From Poindextera sp963719975 (GTDB lineage: Bacteria > Pseudomonadota > Alphaproteobacteria > Caulobacterales > Caulobacteraceae): a stretch of 64,000 bases of DNA. Below the pieces are notes generated by a model that worked only from the letters and a program-made list of their open reading frames with translations, did no database searches and was not told where the DNA came from. This document shows positions 38,154-45,645 of this stretch, piece by piece. Made by a program: the position numbers and the translations under genes. Each line of letters opens with the position of its first letter. Position 1 is the stretch's first letter. The stretch covers positions 248,001 to 312,000 of the forward strand of contig CAVRED010000009.1 in the NCBI GenBank assembly GCA_963719975.1, read 5' to 3'.

Positions 38154-38465
38154 ATGCCTATGCGCAGCCTAACCATCGTCGCGGTCTTGGCTGTGCTTTT
38201 TGCCTGCGCGACCGGAGCGAAAACCGCCGTCGTTGGAGTCGCTGGCGCGCCCACCGCTCCCGCAACCTGTCCAGTCAGCCACTGCCCTAAGGGCGCCTTC
38301 CTTAACGGCGACGCCTGCTTCGTGAGAAGGTGCAAGGGAGTCATGTGCCCGAAGTTCGGGGAGGTATGTCCAGCTGGCACTCACTTGGGCCAGCGAAGCC
38401 TCAGCGATTGTTGCAAGGATGCCTGTGTCAAAGACTGCAGGCGACCCGTCCAGGCCACCGACTGA
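38154..38465 (+). CDS. Small Cys-rich exported protein
   Basis: 103 residues from the ATG at 38154 (a second ATG at 38160). The N-terminus is a signal sequence ending LAVLFACATG, which could also serve as a poor lipobox. The mature part has ten cysteines, including CPVSHCPKGAFLNGDAC, VMCPKFGEVCPAGTHLG and SDCCKDACVKDC, so it is probably disulfide-linked. The CP-x-G-[AT] motif also occurs in the small exported protein at 41695. No named family is recognised. Confidence 0.7.
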   Translation: MPMRSLTIVAVLAVLFACATGAKTAVVGVAGAPTAPATCPVSHCPKGAFLNGDACFVRRCKGVMCPKFGEVCPAGTHLGQRSLSDCCKDACVKDCRRPVQATD

Positions 38466-38507
38466 ACGCGCCCCAGCCCGAGTGTCCGCTTCCGGGATAG
38501 TCAGCTA

Positions 38508-38534
38508 GGTCCGCTTTCGACCCAATGCGGACAT
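38508..38534. repeat. GTCCGC palindromic repeat, copy 3
   Basis: GGTCCGCTTTCGACCCAATG followed by CGGACAT, preceded by a partial TGTCCGCTTCCGGG at 38483. Confidence 0.85.
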
Positions 38535-38598
38535 CGGCGCCAGTCATCGCGCTGGACGAGGGAGCGCCTGCCTGACCCCGTGAGGGGCTTCGCAGGCC

Positions 38599-39030
38599 TC
38601 AAAGCACGCCGATTTGGCGCAGAAATCCAACCTGGTCGTAGAACAGCTTCTCCTCGACGATCTCGCCATCCTTCCAGCGGGCGACCGTGCAGAACTCGAG
38701 TTCAAATGGCTTGTTCGTTGCGGCGTGCATCTGGCCGTCGAGCCCCCTCATCGGACCGACCATCCGACCGGTCCATCGGGCAATGGTGCACGTCCAATCT
38801 CCGGATGCGATCATCACCTTGTAAGGGTCGTTATCGAGGTGGTTCTCTATCGACTTGAAGAAGGCCTCGGACTCGGCCTGGTGCGCGTCGCGGCCACGCG
38901 TCGGCTCGGGTTGCCCGGGCCAGTAGACGGCCGTGTCTGCCGTGTGTCGCCTTCTGAAAACCTCCCAGTCCTGAGCATTCCAAGCGTCGTCGAGCGTCTT
39001 CATGCGGTCGAGGTTACTATCACCACTCAT
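38599..39030 (-). CDS. SnoaL/NTF2-like protein
   Basis: 143 residues. The cone-shaped NTF2 fold is suggested by the N-terminal helix (MKTLDDAWNAQDWEVFRRRH), VYWPGQPEPTRGRDAHQAE, AFFKSIENHLDNDPYKVMIA and the late strands FELEFCTVARWKDGEIVEEK and LFYDQVGFLRQIGV. This matches SnoaL-like ester cyclases, whose small-molecule substrates vary widely. Intact, monocistronic, with repeat-rich spacers on both sides. Confidence 0.85.
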   Translation of the reverse strand: MSGDSNLDRMKTLDDAWNAQDWEVFRRRHTADTAVYWPGQPEPTRGRDAHQAESEAFFKSIENHLDNDPYKVMIASGDWTCTIARWTGRMVGPMRGLDGQMHAATNKPFELEFCTVARWKDGEIVEEKLFYDQVGFLRQIGVL

Positions 39031-39374
39031 AGGAGACCTCCGGGTCTGGGCTCGTCATCGCAGCGCGAGGCGCCGATCCTATCATGAGCGCTGAGCATCA
39101 CGGCTCACGTCCCAGTGTCCGCTTCCGACGGACCTACCGGCGGCGGTCGGTTCTCCTGGTCCCAGCCAGGCCCCTAACCGACCCCGCCAATGTCGGTTTT
39201 CCCCCAGAGCGGGCCTCCCGATGGTCCGCTTCTGGGCAGGTCACCTTGGTCCGCTTCCGACCCGAAGCGGACTTTGGCACATTGACGCGCCGCCCGTTGT
39301 AATGACCTTTGACGAGGACGGCCCGCCGCCAAGGATGCAGAGAGCACGCGGATGCCTCGATCCACGGCCAACAC
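39031..39374. other. Repeat-rich spacer
   Basis: No gene. It holds partial GTCCGC repeats near 39116 and 39192-39235, and a full copy at 39248-39273. Confidence 0.6.
39248..39273. repeat. GTCCGC palindromic repeat, copy 4
   Basis: GGTCCGCTTCCGACCCGAAG followed by CGGACT. Confidence 0.85.
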
Positions 39375-40604
39375 ATGAGCAACAGCGTCGCCGTCGTCGG
39401 CCTTGGCTGCGTCTCCGCACTTGGTCAGGGGGTCTCGACCAACTGGTCCCGGCTGAAGGACGGGGTCAGCGGCATAAAGCTGCTGAACCGGCGTCACCCC
39501 GACGCCACGTGGCTGACGATGCAGGGACCGGCCGCGTGCATCGACAGCCTCGATGCCAGCGCGGCTGAGACCTTTGCCGGGCGGAAGATCACCGCCCAGC
39601 TGGATCCCGTCGCCGCCTACGCGGTTGTCGCGACGCACGAGGCGCTAAGCGACGCGGGGTTGCTCTCCGAGCCCGCGATCCTCGCTGACGCGTCGATCGT
39701 CTATGGCGCCGCAAGCGGAGGGAACCTCACACAAGAGGAGGGATTCGTCCGCATTTTAGCCAAAGGCCAGTCCAACACTCACCCGTTGACCGTCCCCAAG
39801 ATGATGAGCAGCGCGGCCGTGAGCCAGCTCTCGATGCTATTCGGCATCAGGGGCATCGCATTCGCCATTTCCAGCGCCTGTGCATCTTCGGCCCATGCCA
39901 TCGCCGAGGCCGCCCAAATGATCCGCGCCGGCCGAACCAAGGTCGCGATCGCCGGCGGCGCCGAAGCCAGCCTCACCTTCGGCGCCTGGGCTTCCTGGCG
40001 CGCGCTGCGCGTCACCGCGCCTGACACCTGTCGGCCGTTCTCAATCGGTCGCAAGGGCATGGTGGTGGGCGAGGGTGCGGCGAGCGTTGTGCTCGAAGAT
40101 CTCGACCACGCCCGCGCACGCGGCGCGACGATCTATGCCGAGATCACAGGCCTGGGAGACTCGTCCGACGCAGCGCACATGACCGCACCCAGCGTCGAAG
40201 GCGTCAGCGCCGCGATGCGCCGCGCCTATGCCGACGCCGGCATCGCATCCGACACGCCGGTCATCGTGAGCGCGCACGGCACGGGCACGCTATTGAACGA
40301 CAAGATCGAGGCCGGGGTGCTTCGAGGGGTGCTCGGCCCCGATCTCGGTCGTCATCGGATGATCGCCACCAAGTCGGCTCACGGCCATTCTCTCGGCGCC
40401 GCCGGTGCGATGGGGTTTCTCTTCGGTGTGCTCGCGCTACGCGAGGGCGTTGCGCCGCCAATCCTGGGCTATCTCGGTCCTGACCCTGAGTGCGACCTGC
40501 CCCTGGCATTGGGACATGCGCAAGACTTCGAAGCCGAAGCGCTGGTGTCCAACGCCTTCGCCTTCGGGGGGTTAAACCTGGTCCTGATCGCTCGCCACGC
40601 CTAG
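39375..40604 (+). CDS. Beta-ketoacyl-ACP synthase (KAS I/II type)
   Basis: 409 residues from the ATG at 39375. The thiolase-fold condensing enzyme has its full catalytic triad: Cys in SSACASSAHAI, His in SAHGTGTLLND and His in KSAHGHSLGAAGA, plus the Gly-rich C-terminal NAFAFGGLNLVL. It would extend acyl-ACP with malonyl-ACP. It stands alone: no acyl carrier protein, ketoreductase or acyltransferase gene is near, so it is probably a specialised FabF/NodE-like enzyme that uses the general fatty acid pool. Confidence 0.9.
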   Translation: MSNSVAVVGLGCVSALGQGVSTNWSRLKDGVSGIKLLNRRHPDATWLTMQGPAACIDSLDASAAETFAGRKITAQLDPVAAYAVVATHEALSDAGLLSEPAILADASIVYGAASGGNLTQEEGFVRILAKGQSNTHPLTVPKMMSSAAVSQLSMLFGIRGIAFAISSACASSAHAIAEAAQMIRAGRTKVAIAGGAEASLTFGAWASWRALRVTAPDTCRPFSIGRKGMVVGEGAASVVLEDLDHARARGATIYAEITGLGDSSDAAHMTAPSVEGVSAAMRRAYADAGIASDTPVIVSAHGTGTLLNDKIEAGVLRGVLGPDLGRHRMIATKSAHGHSLGAAGAMGFLFGVLALREGVAPPILGYLGPDPECDLPLALGHAQDFEAEALVSNAFAFGGLNLVLIARHA

Positions 40605-40729
40605 CCCCCTGCCACCGCGTCCATTGCTTTTTCTCTGGCCCGGGCCTGGCCGTCCGCTTCGGCGGCAAGAGTCGGCCCCGCGGTCAGCATCGCCAATGCA
40701 AGAAGAACGCCCCATCGCTTCATCTGCAT
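40601..40729 (-). pseudogene. 5' fragment of the TPR gene (signal peptide only)
   Basis: An ATG at 40729 opens a 42-residue frame that begins MQMKRWGVLLALAMLTAGPT, nearly identical to the TPR protein at 36368, and ends Lys-Ala-Met-Asp-Ala-Val-Ala-Gly-Gly at 40601, overlapping the end of the condensing-enzyme gene. The rest of the TPR gene is missing. Confidence 0.75.
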
Positions 40730-40884
40730 CTGTCGCCCCCCATGCGCGTGGTGCGGGCTGCGACTTGATACGCGCCGCGTCGACAAGGCAGCGACCGACC
40801 AATGGCGGAAGGTCCGGCCCGCGTCAGGTCGGAGCAAGAGCGGCGATCGTTCTCGCCCTTGGCGGACCTTCAGATCGGCCGCTT
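40641..40884 (-). repeat. 243-base duplication, copy 2
   Basis: Second copy of the TPR promoter and signal-peptide region. It ends four bases before the stop codon of the YiiX-like gene at 40888. Confidence 0.9.
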
Positions 40885-40887
40885 AGC

Positions 40888-41550
40888 CTAGCCTTCGGCC
40901 TGTTCAAGGCTACCACCAACCCCGGCGCCGTCCGGGCAGATCGCGCAGACGGGATACACGTCCAGATCGTTGGCGATATCGGCCGGCGCGACGAAACCCT
41001 CGGCGTCGGGCGCCAAAGCGATGCCCATGGCCGCGTAGGACTTCGCCACATATTCGGAGCAGACGAAGGCCGATTGGGGATCGTTGTGGCCAGGAAGCCG
41101 CTGCCCTACCTTGGCGGCCGCAATGTGCGAGGCGATTAGCGCGATCTCCGCCATAGAGTAGGGGTAGCCCAGCCTTTCGACGGCGAAGCGAGCCATCTTG
41201 CTGACGGCGGCGCGATCCGTGTGGGGGAAATTGCGATGACGCAGCGCAAGCAGCTTGCCTGGATAGGGGTGAGGAGCCGCCGCGCTGCCGTTCACCCGCT
41301 TGCTCATCGCGACCGCACGGACGCCATGCCCGTGCACGCTTTCGAGCAAGAGCGTACTGTCTACATCCTCCAAGCGCAGAACGAAGGCCGCGTGGCCCCA
41401 GAGGCTGTCGGTGAATGCCTCAATCAACTCGATCGGCAGCGCCGACGAGTGGAACAACACAATATCCCCCGTTCGGAGTTGTCCGCGCGCTTGGCTGTAG
41501 GGAATGGGAGTGAGGGCCTCGAACTGCTCCGTCGTGACCGCCATGGTCAC
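40888..41550 (-). CDS. YiiX/YebB-like NlpC/P60-type cysteine hydrolase
   Basis: 220 residues. The permuted papain fold is suggested by GDIVLFHSSALPIELIEAF at the start, the His in LWGHAAFVLRL and the nucleophile Cys in SAFVCSEYVAKSYAAMG. Enzymes of this group cut amide bonds in peptidoglycan or modify lipids. There is no signal peptide, so the site of action is likely cytoplasmic or membrane-peripheral. Starts at 41550 or 41544 (MAVTTEQ) are both possible. Confidence 0.75.
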   Translation of the reverse strand: MTMAVTTEQFEALTPIPYSQARGQLRTGDIVLFHSSALPIELIEAFTDSLWGHAAFVLRLEDVDSTLLLESVHGHGVRAVAMSKRVNGSAAAPHPYPGKLLALRHRNFPHTDRAAVSKMARFAVERLGYPYSMAEIALIASHIAAAKVGQRLPGHNDPQSAFVCSEYVAKSYAAMGIALAPDAEGFVAPADIANDLDVYPVCAICPDGAGVGGSLEQAEG

Positions 41551-41694
41551 CCCTGCGCTGCGTCGCCGTAACCGTATCGTGGCGCAAGGGCGACGGGCAA
41601 GGCCAAGCTGGCCAAGCCGGCTCGACCTAGGACGACTGCGACCGGAGACTACGCCAGAGCCCGCGAGCCGGCCGGCGAGATGATGGCTCGCATC

Positions 41695-41946
41695 TCAGGG
41701 CGTGACGTATGGATGAAGAAGAATCCCGACACACCGGCAGAGCGGCGTGTTCCAGGTGGTCCGGGCCGGACAGGGCCGGTGCTGCGGTCCGAGTGTTGGC
41801 ACACAGGCACAGGAGCACCGGTTCCAAAGAGTCCCCACAGGACAGGGCTTCTGCGACTTGCAGCTCCCGCCAGGACCGGCCTGGGCGCTGGTCCCAAGAC
41901 ACGCCCAAACGAGCAAAATCGCCAATGCTCGCGTGAACGTCGACAT
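41695..41946 (-). CDS. Small Cys-rich exported protein with an internal repeat
   Basis: 83 residues from an ATG at 41946 with GGAGGTCGTC immediately upstream. The signal peptide is MSTFTRALAILLVWACLGTS with likely cleavage after AQA. The 60-residue mature part has eight cysteines in two similar units, CPVGTLWNRCSCAC and CPARTTWNTPLCRC. No family is recognised. The strong ribosome-binding site and clean signal peptide argue that it is a real gene, even though other frames over the same bases are also open. Confidence 0.7.
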   Translation of the reverse strand: MSTFTRALAILLVWACLGTSAQAGPGGSCKSQKPCPVGTLWNRCSCACVPTLGPQHRPCPARTTWNTPLCRCVGILLHPYVTP

Positions 41947-42093
41947 GACGACCTCCGTGACCCGGCGTGGCCTCGGCCGACAGTGCGCGTCTGGATGACC
42001 TTCGGGCAAGCCTGACTTGGTATCCGCCCTTTGGGCGCCGCCGGCTGCAGGCTGCGTTGCGGCCCGCACAGTTCCGTGCGGGCCGGGAGAGTG

Positions 42094-42453
42094 TCAGTGC
42101 TTCATATGTAGCCGGGTGAGCGCCGCGTCGGCGTCCTTGTCGGCGTCGTTGGCAAGGCTGGTCGCTTTGTCAGCACTTGCCTGGGCCGCAGCGGCGCCAG
42201 TCTGAGCCCTGTCCGCCGTCGCCTGCGCACGCTGCGCGGCTGTTGCGGCATCGCCAGCCGCGCTTCCAGCTGCATCTGCGGTGCTTTGCGCATGTTGCGC
42301 CGCCGCCCCAGCCGCATTGGCGGCGTTTTGTGCAGCATCCGCCGTAGCCTGGGCTTGCTTGATGGCGTTGTCTTCCGATTCGCAGGCGCCGAGCGCCAAA
42401 GCGGCGCACGCCAACAGGCCAGCGAGGGTGATCTTAGTCGCGAGTCCGTTCAC
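42094..42453 (-). CDS. Alanine-zipper lipoprotein under an FNR/FixK box
   Basis: 119 residues from a GTG at 42453 with GAGGAGG five bases upstream. The signal peptide ends in the lipobox LALGAC, so Cys would be lipidated and the protein held in a membrane. The mature part is a continuous Ala-rich heptad coil (QATADAAQNAANAAGAAAQ, AQRAQATADRAQTGAAAAQ) ending Leu-His-Met-Lys-His, like a long Lpp or alanine-zipper lipoprotein. A perfect FNR box lies 60 bases upstream of the start with a TACAAG hexamer 22 bases further on, so anaerobic or microaerobic induction is likely. Confidence 0.8.
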   Translation of the reverse strand: MNGLATKITLAGLLACAALALGACESEDNAIKQAQATADAAQNAANAAGAAAQHAQSTADAAGSAAGDAATAAQRAQATADRAQTGAAAAQASADKATSLANDADKDADAALTRLHMKH

Positions 42454-42505
42454 AAGAGCCTCCTCAGTAGAAGACAGCTTGTACGCTGCGATGACTTGAG
42501 GGGCG

Positions 42506-42519
42506 TTGATCTGGATCAA
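42506..42519 (-). promoter_or_regulatory. FNR/FixK box of the Ala-zipper lipoprotein gene
   Basis: TTGATCCAGATCAA on the gene strand, a perfect TTGAT-N4-ATCAA dyad centred about 60 bases before the GTG. TACAAG follows 22 bases after it as a possible -10. Confidence 0.8.
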
Positions 42520-42560
42520 CGGGGCGGATCCATGCGGTCTACTTATAGACCGGCAGTTAG

Positions 42561-42586
42561 GGTCTGCTTCCGACCCAAAGCGGACC
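42561..42586. repeat. GTCCGC palindromic repeat, copy 5
   Basis: GGTCTGCTTCCGACCCAAAG followed by CGGACC. A degenerate copy lies at 43074-43100. Confidence 0.8.
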
Positions 42587-42677
42587 GTGAACGCCGCGGC
42601 CCGCACCACCTCGCCGCGGCACTCGCCACTTTCGATCAAGTCGCTTGGCAACGGCGCGCATAGGTGCGGCCGCCGCG

Positions 42678-43037
42678 CTACCTGCGGGCCTGGCGCGCAG
42701 CGTACTTCGCATCTCGCTTCGCCTTGTCTTCGGCGGCCGAGAGGGCCTTGCGCTCCTTGCGCTGGCCCCGCTTGGCCGCCAATGCGGCCTCTTGTTCTGC
42801 AGCTCGCGCGTGCTCAGCCTCGATGATCGCATCGGCAGCCGCCTGGCGCTTGGCGGCCTTGACGGCGCCCCTCGCCACCCGGACCGCGTCCAACTCGGCG
42901 CTGCGCAGCCCTGCGCGCTGCGCATGTTGCGGATCTATTCGCGTCGGCTTCGGGCGCCACTTGTCCAGCATCGCCTGCTTGGCGGCCGCCGCCGTCTTGA
43001 GCCGATCGGCGAAGCCCGTCTTCAGTTTGTCGTTCAT
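42678..43037 (-). CDS. DUF6481 family protein
   Basis: 119 residues, very rich in Ala, Lys and Arg, predicted as one long basic helix or coiled coil (FADRLKTAAAAKQAMLDKW, RRKER-type repeats such as KRGQRKERKALSAAEDKAKR). It matches the alphaproteobacterial DUF6481 family of small helical proteins. Function unknown; the charge suggests nucleic acid or ribosome contact, which is inference only. Confidence 0.75.
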   Translation of the reverse strand: MNDKLKTGFADRLKTAAAAKQAMLDKWRPKPTRIDPQHAQRAGLRSAELDAVRVARGAVKAAKRQAAADAIIEAEHARAAEQEAALAAKRGQRKERKALSAAEDKAKRDAKYAARQARR

Positions 43038-43228
43038 GGCTCAGTCCACGGTCCGAGTTCCGGCCGCGCGCTATCGTCTGCTAGCGACCCCTTGCGGACA
43101 TGCATTGCCACGGACCCCACTTGTCGCACACAGGGATTTTGGGGGCTCCAATGCGATACACCCAGCCGCCGGTACATTTTCGTCCGTGCGGTCAGCCTGG
43201 GCGGAGGCTTCCCTTGCAGACATCTGAG

Positions 43229-44083
43229 GTGACGCGTGCGGTGGCTTCGGCCATGTCGACCGCCTCGTCGCTTGGCCTGACGGTCGACGACGCGGTCGTT
43301 CTGCAAAACTCGAACAAGCTCTCGGTCCGCCTTTTGCCCTGTGATGTCCTCGCCCGGGTCGCACCCCAGGGGCAGCACGTCGCACCGTTCGAAATCGAGC
43401 TTGCTCAACGGCTCGCCGCAACCGGCTGCCCTGTGGCGGCTCTCGAGCCGCGCGTGGCGCCGCGCGTCTACGAGCGTGACGGCGTGGTGGTCACGCTGTG
43501 GACCTACTACGAACCGGTCACGCAAGGAGAGGTCTCGCCAGCCGACTACGCCAAGGCGCTCGAGCGGCTGCATGCCGGCATGCGCACGCTCGATGTCGCG
43601 GCGCCGCACTTCACGGAGCGAGTCGCAGAGGCTCAGCACCTCGTGGCGAGCCGCGACCAAACTCCGGCGCTCGCCGACGCTGACCGGGCGTTTCTTGGCG
43701 CCACGTTGCAAAGCTCGAGACAAGCGATCGCCGGCCGCGGCGCGGCGGAGCAGCTGCTGCACGGCGAGCCGCACCCTGGCAACCTGCTCAGCACCAAGAG
43801 CGGTCCGCTGTTCATCGACCTCGAGACCTGTTGCCGTGGACCCGTCGAGTTCGACCTCGCCCATGCGCCCGACGAGGTCGTCGAACACTACCCGGGTCTT
43901 GATCAAGACCTGCTTGGCGACTGCCGTCTCCTCGTGCTGGCGATGGTCGCCGCCTGGCGCTGGGATGCAGGCGACCAGTTCCCGAACAGGCGCCGAGTCG
44001 GTCGAGAACTCCTCAGCGCCCTGCGCAACGGTCCGCCGTGGCCAGCGCTCGACGCCTTGATGCGGCGATTGGCTGGTCCGTAA
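43229..44083 (+). CDS. Phosphotransferase (APH family) with HGE in place of HGD
   Basis: About 284 residues from a GTG at 43229 (an ATG at 43253 is the alternative). The APH fold is indicated by LLHGEPHPGNLLSTKSGPLF followed by IDLETCCRGPVEFDLAHAP. In the Brenner motif the catalytic Asp of HGD is Glu here, while the downstream metal-binding Asn and Asp/Glu are kept. Related proteins with the same change are known in the family, so it may still be active. Substrate unknown. Confidence 0.78.
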   Translation: MTRAVASAMSTASSLGLTVDDAVVLQNSNKLSVRLLPCDVLARVAPQGQHVAPFEIELAQRLAATGCPVAALEPRVAPRVYERDGVVVTLWTYYEPVTQGEVSPADYAKALERLHAGMRTLDVAAPHFTERVAEAQHLVASRDQTPALADADRAFLGATLQSSRQAIAGRGAAEQLLHGEPHPGNLLSTKSGPLFIDLETCCRGPVEFDLAHAPDEVVEHYPGLDQDLLGDCRLLVLAMVAAWRWDAGDQFPNRRRVGRELLSALRNGPPWPALDALMRRLAGP

Positions 44084-44181
44084 CATTCACGACGGTCGTG
44101 GGACTCTGCAGCGACCGCGCTCGGCTCACCCCTATCTGCCCCGCTTCCCACGGCCGCCAGGCTAACGGCGGCGCAGCCTCG

Positions 44182-45423
44182 TCACAGTTCCTTTTCGGCC
44201 AGGCTGCGGAAGTCGTCCGGCACGGATCGCGAGGCGCCGGGCGCGGCCGAAGCATAGTTCACCGCCTCCCAGCCGAAGCGCTCGCGGATCGCGTCGATGG
44301 CCCGGTCGGCCCTGAGCCGCGCCATGCCCCGGCGCGTGCCCGGCCGTCTGCCGTCGTCGGCGAGGCGGAACGGCAGTTCGAGCTGGAGATGCTGATCCTC
44401 GCCGAGATTGGACGCGGAGATCGCCAGGAGCGAGATCGTCGGCTCGCCCGGATTGTCGGCCAGCACCCCGCGCACGAGCCCGATCGCCACGTCCGCCAGC
44501 GCCGCGGTGGCGCAGATCGGGGCCGGCAGCGTCAGCGCCCGCGTGACCGAGCGAAGGTCGGCGAAACGGACGCGAACGGTCACCGTTCGGCAGGGACGAT
44601 CCTTGGCGCGCAGGCGCCGCGCGATGCGGTCGGCCAGGTGCTGGAGGACAGGGCGGAAGACAGCCTCGGTGGCCTGCCGACGTCCCAGGGCCGACTGCGC
44701 CCCAGCCGAATAGGTGCGGCGCTGGGTCTGAATGACGCGCGGATCGCGGTTCCAGGCGAGCGTCGTCAACTTGCGGCCGACCGCGCGGCCGAGCAGGCGC
44801 TGCATCGCCCAGGTCGAGCTTCGCGCCAACTGGCCGATCGTGGTGACGCCGGCGTCCGCCAGCCTGGCCCGCGTCGCCGGTCCGACCCCCCACATCAGCT
44901 CGACCGGGAGGTCGTGCAGGAAGGCGAGCTCGCCCGCCGGATCGACGACGACCAGGCCATCCGGCTTGGCGACCTGGGAGGCGATCTTGGCCAGGTGCTT
45001 GGTGCGCGCCACGCCGATGGAGATCGGCAGCCCGAGCTCGTCTCGCACCCGCGCCCGCACGCGAGCGGCGATGTCGGCGGGCGCGCCGAAGAGGCGCCTC
45101 GACGCGGAGACGTCCGCGAACGCCTCGTCGATCGAGATGCGTTCGATGTCCGGCGTGAAGTCGGCCAGCACGGCGATCGCCGCATCGCCCAGGCGCTGGT
45201 ACTCGCTGAAATGGCCGCCGGTGAAGATGAGGCCGGGGCAGAGCTGGCGCGCCCGGCGACCCGGCATGCCGCTCCTCACGCCGAAGGCGCGCGCCTCGTA
45301 CGAGGCGGCGAGCACGACGCCACCGCCGACTGCGATCGGCTTGCCGCGCAGCTCGGGCTGCAGCAGCTGCTCGACCGAGGCGTAGAAGGCGTCCAGGTCG
45401 GCATGGAGAATGGAGGCGCTCAC
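44182..45423 (-). CDS. dinB: DNA polymerase IV (Y family)
   Basis: 413 residues from a GTG at 45423. The palm carboxylates are visible in ILHADLDAFYASVEQ and RISIDEAFADV; the fingers motif SYEARAFGVRSGMPG and the helix-hairpin-helix PVELMWGVGPATRARLADAG follow. The C-terminal little-finger domain runs to about residue 345, then a tail with RLRADRAIDAIRERFGWEAV. It is a translesion polymerase. No imuA/dnaE2 genes are adjacent. Intact. Confidence 0.93.
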   Translation of the reverse strand: MSASILHADLDAFYASVEQLLQPELRGKPIAVGGGVVLAASYEARAFGVRSGMPGRRARQLCPGLIFTGGHFSEYQRLGDAAIAVLADFTPDIERISIDEAFADVSASRRLFGAPADIAARVRARVRDELGLPISIGVARTKHLAKIASQVAKPDGLVVVDPAGELAFLHDLPVELMWGVGPATRARLADAGVTTIGQLARSSTWAMQRLLGRAVGRKLTTLAWNRDPRVIQTQRRTYSAGAQSALGRRQATEAVFRPVLQHLADRIARRLRAKDRPCRTVTVRVRFADLRSVTRALTLPAPICATAALADVAIGLVRGVLADNPGEPTISLLAISASNLGEDQHLQLELPFRLADDGRRPGTRRGMARLRADRAIDAIRERFGWEAVNYASAAPGASRSVPDDFRSLAEKEL

Positions 45424-45645
45424 GAGGATAACAGTTCCCGTTTTGTTCCGACCGTCAAGCGTCGAAGCGGGGCGCGCCAGGCCTCCGGGCCGATTGACAG
45501 CCTCGGCGGTCCGCGCCATCTAAAGCGCATCGTTCACCGCGCCTCGCGGTGGCCGGGCGTTAACACCGCTCGGCGGATAGAGGCGCTCCAGGCAGCCGCC
45601 AGGAGCGCGCTGTCTGCCGCGCGGCGCCGTCATCTGGAGACGGCA

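Noticed and set aside
41583..41908. Other open frames over the small Cys-rich gene
   Set aside because: They lack a ribosome site and have no signal or domain features, unlike the frame starting at 41946.
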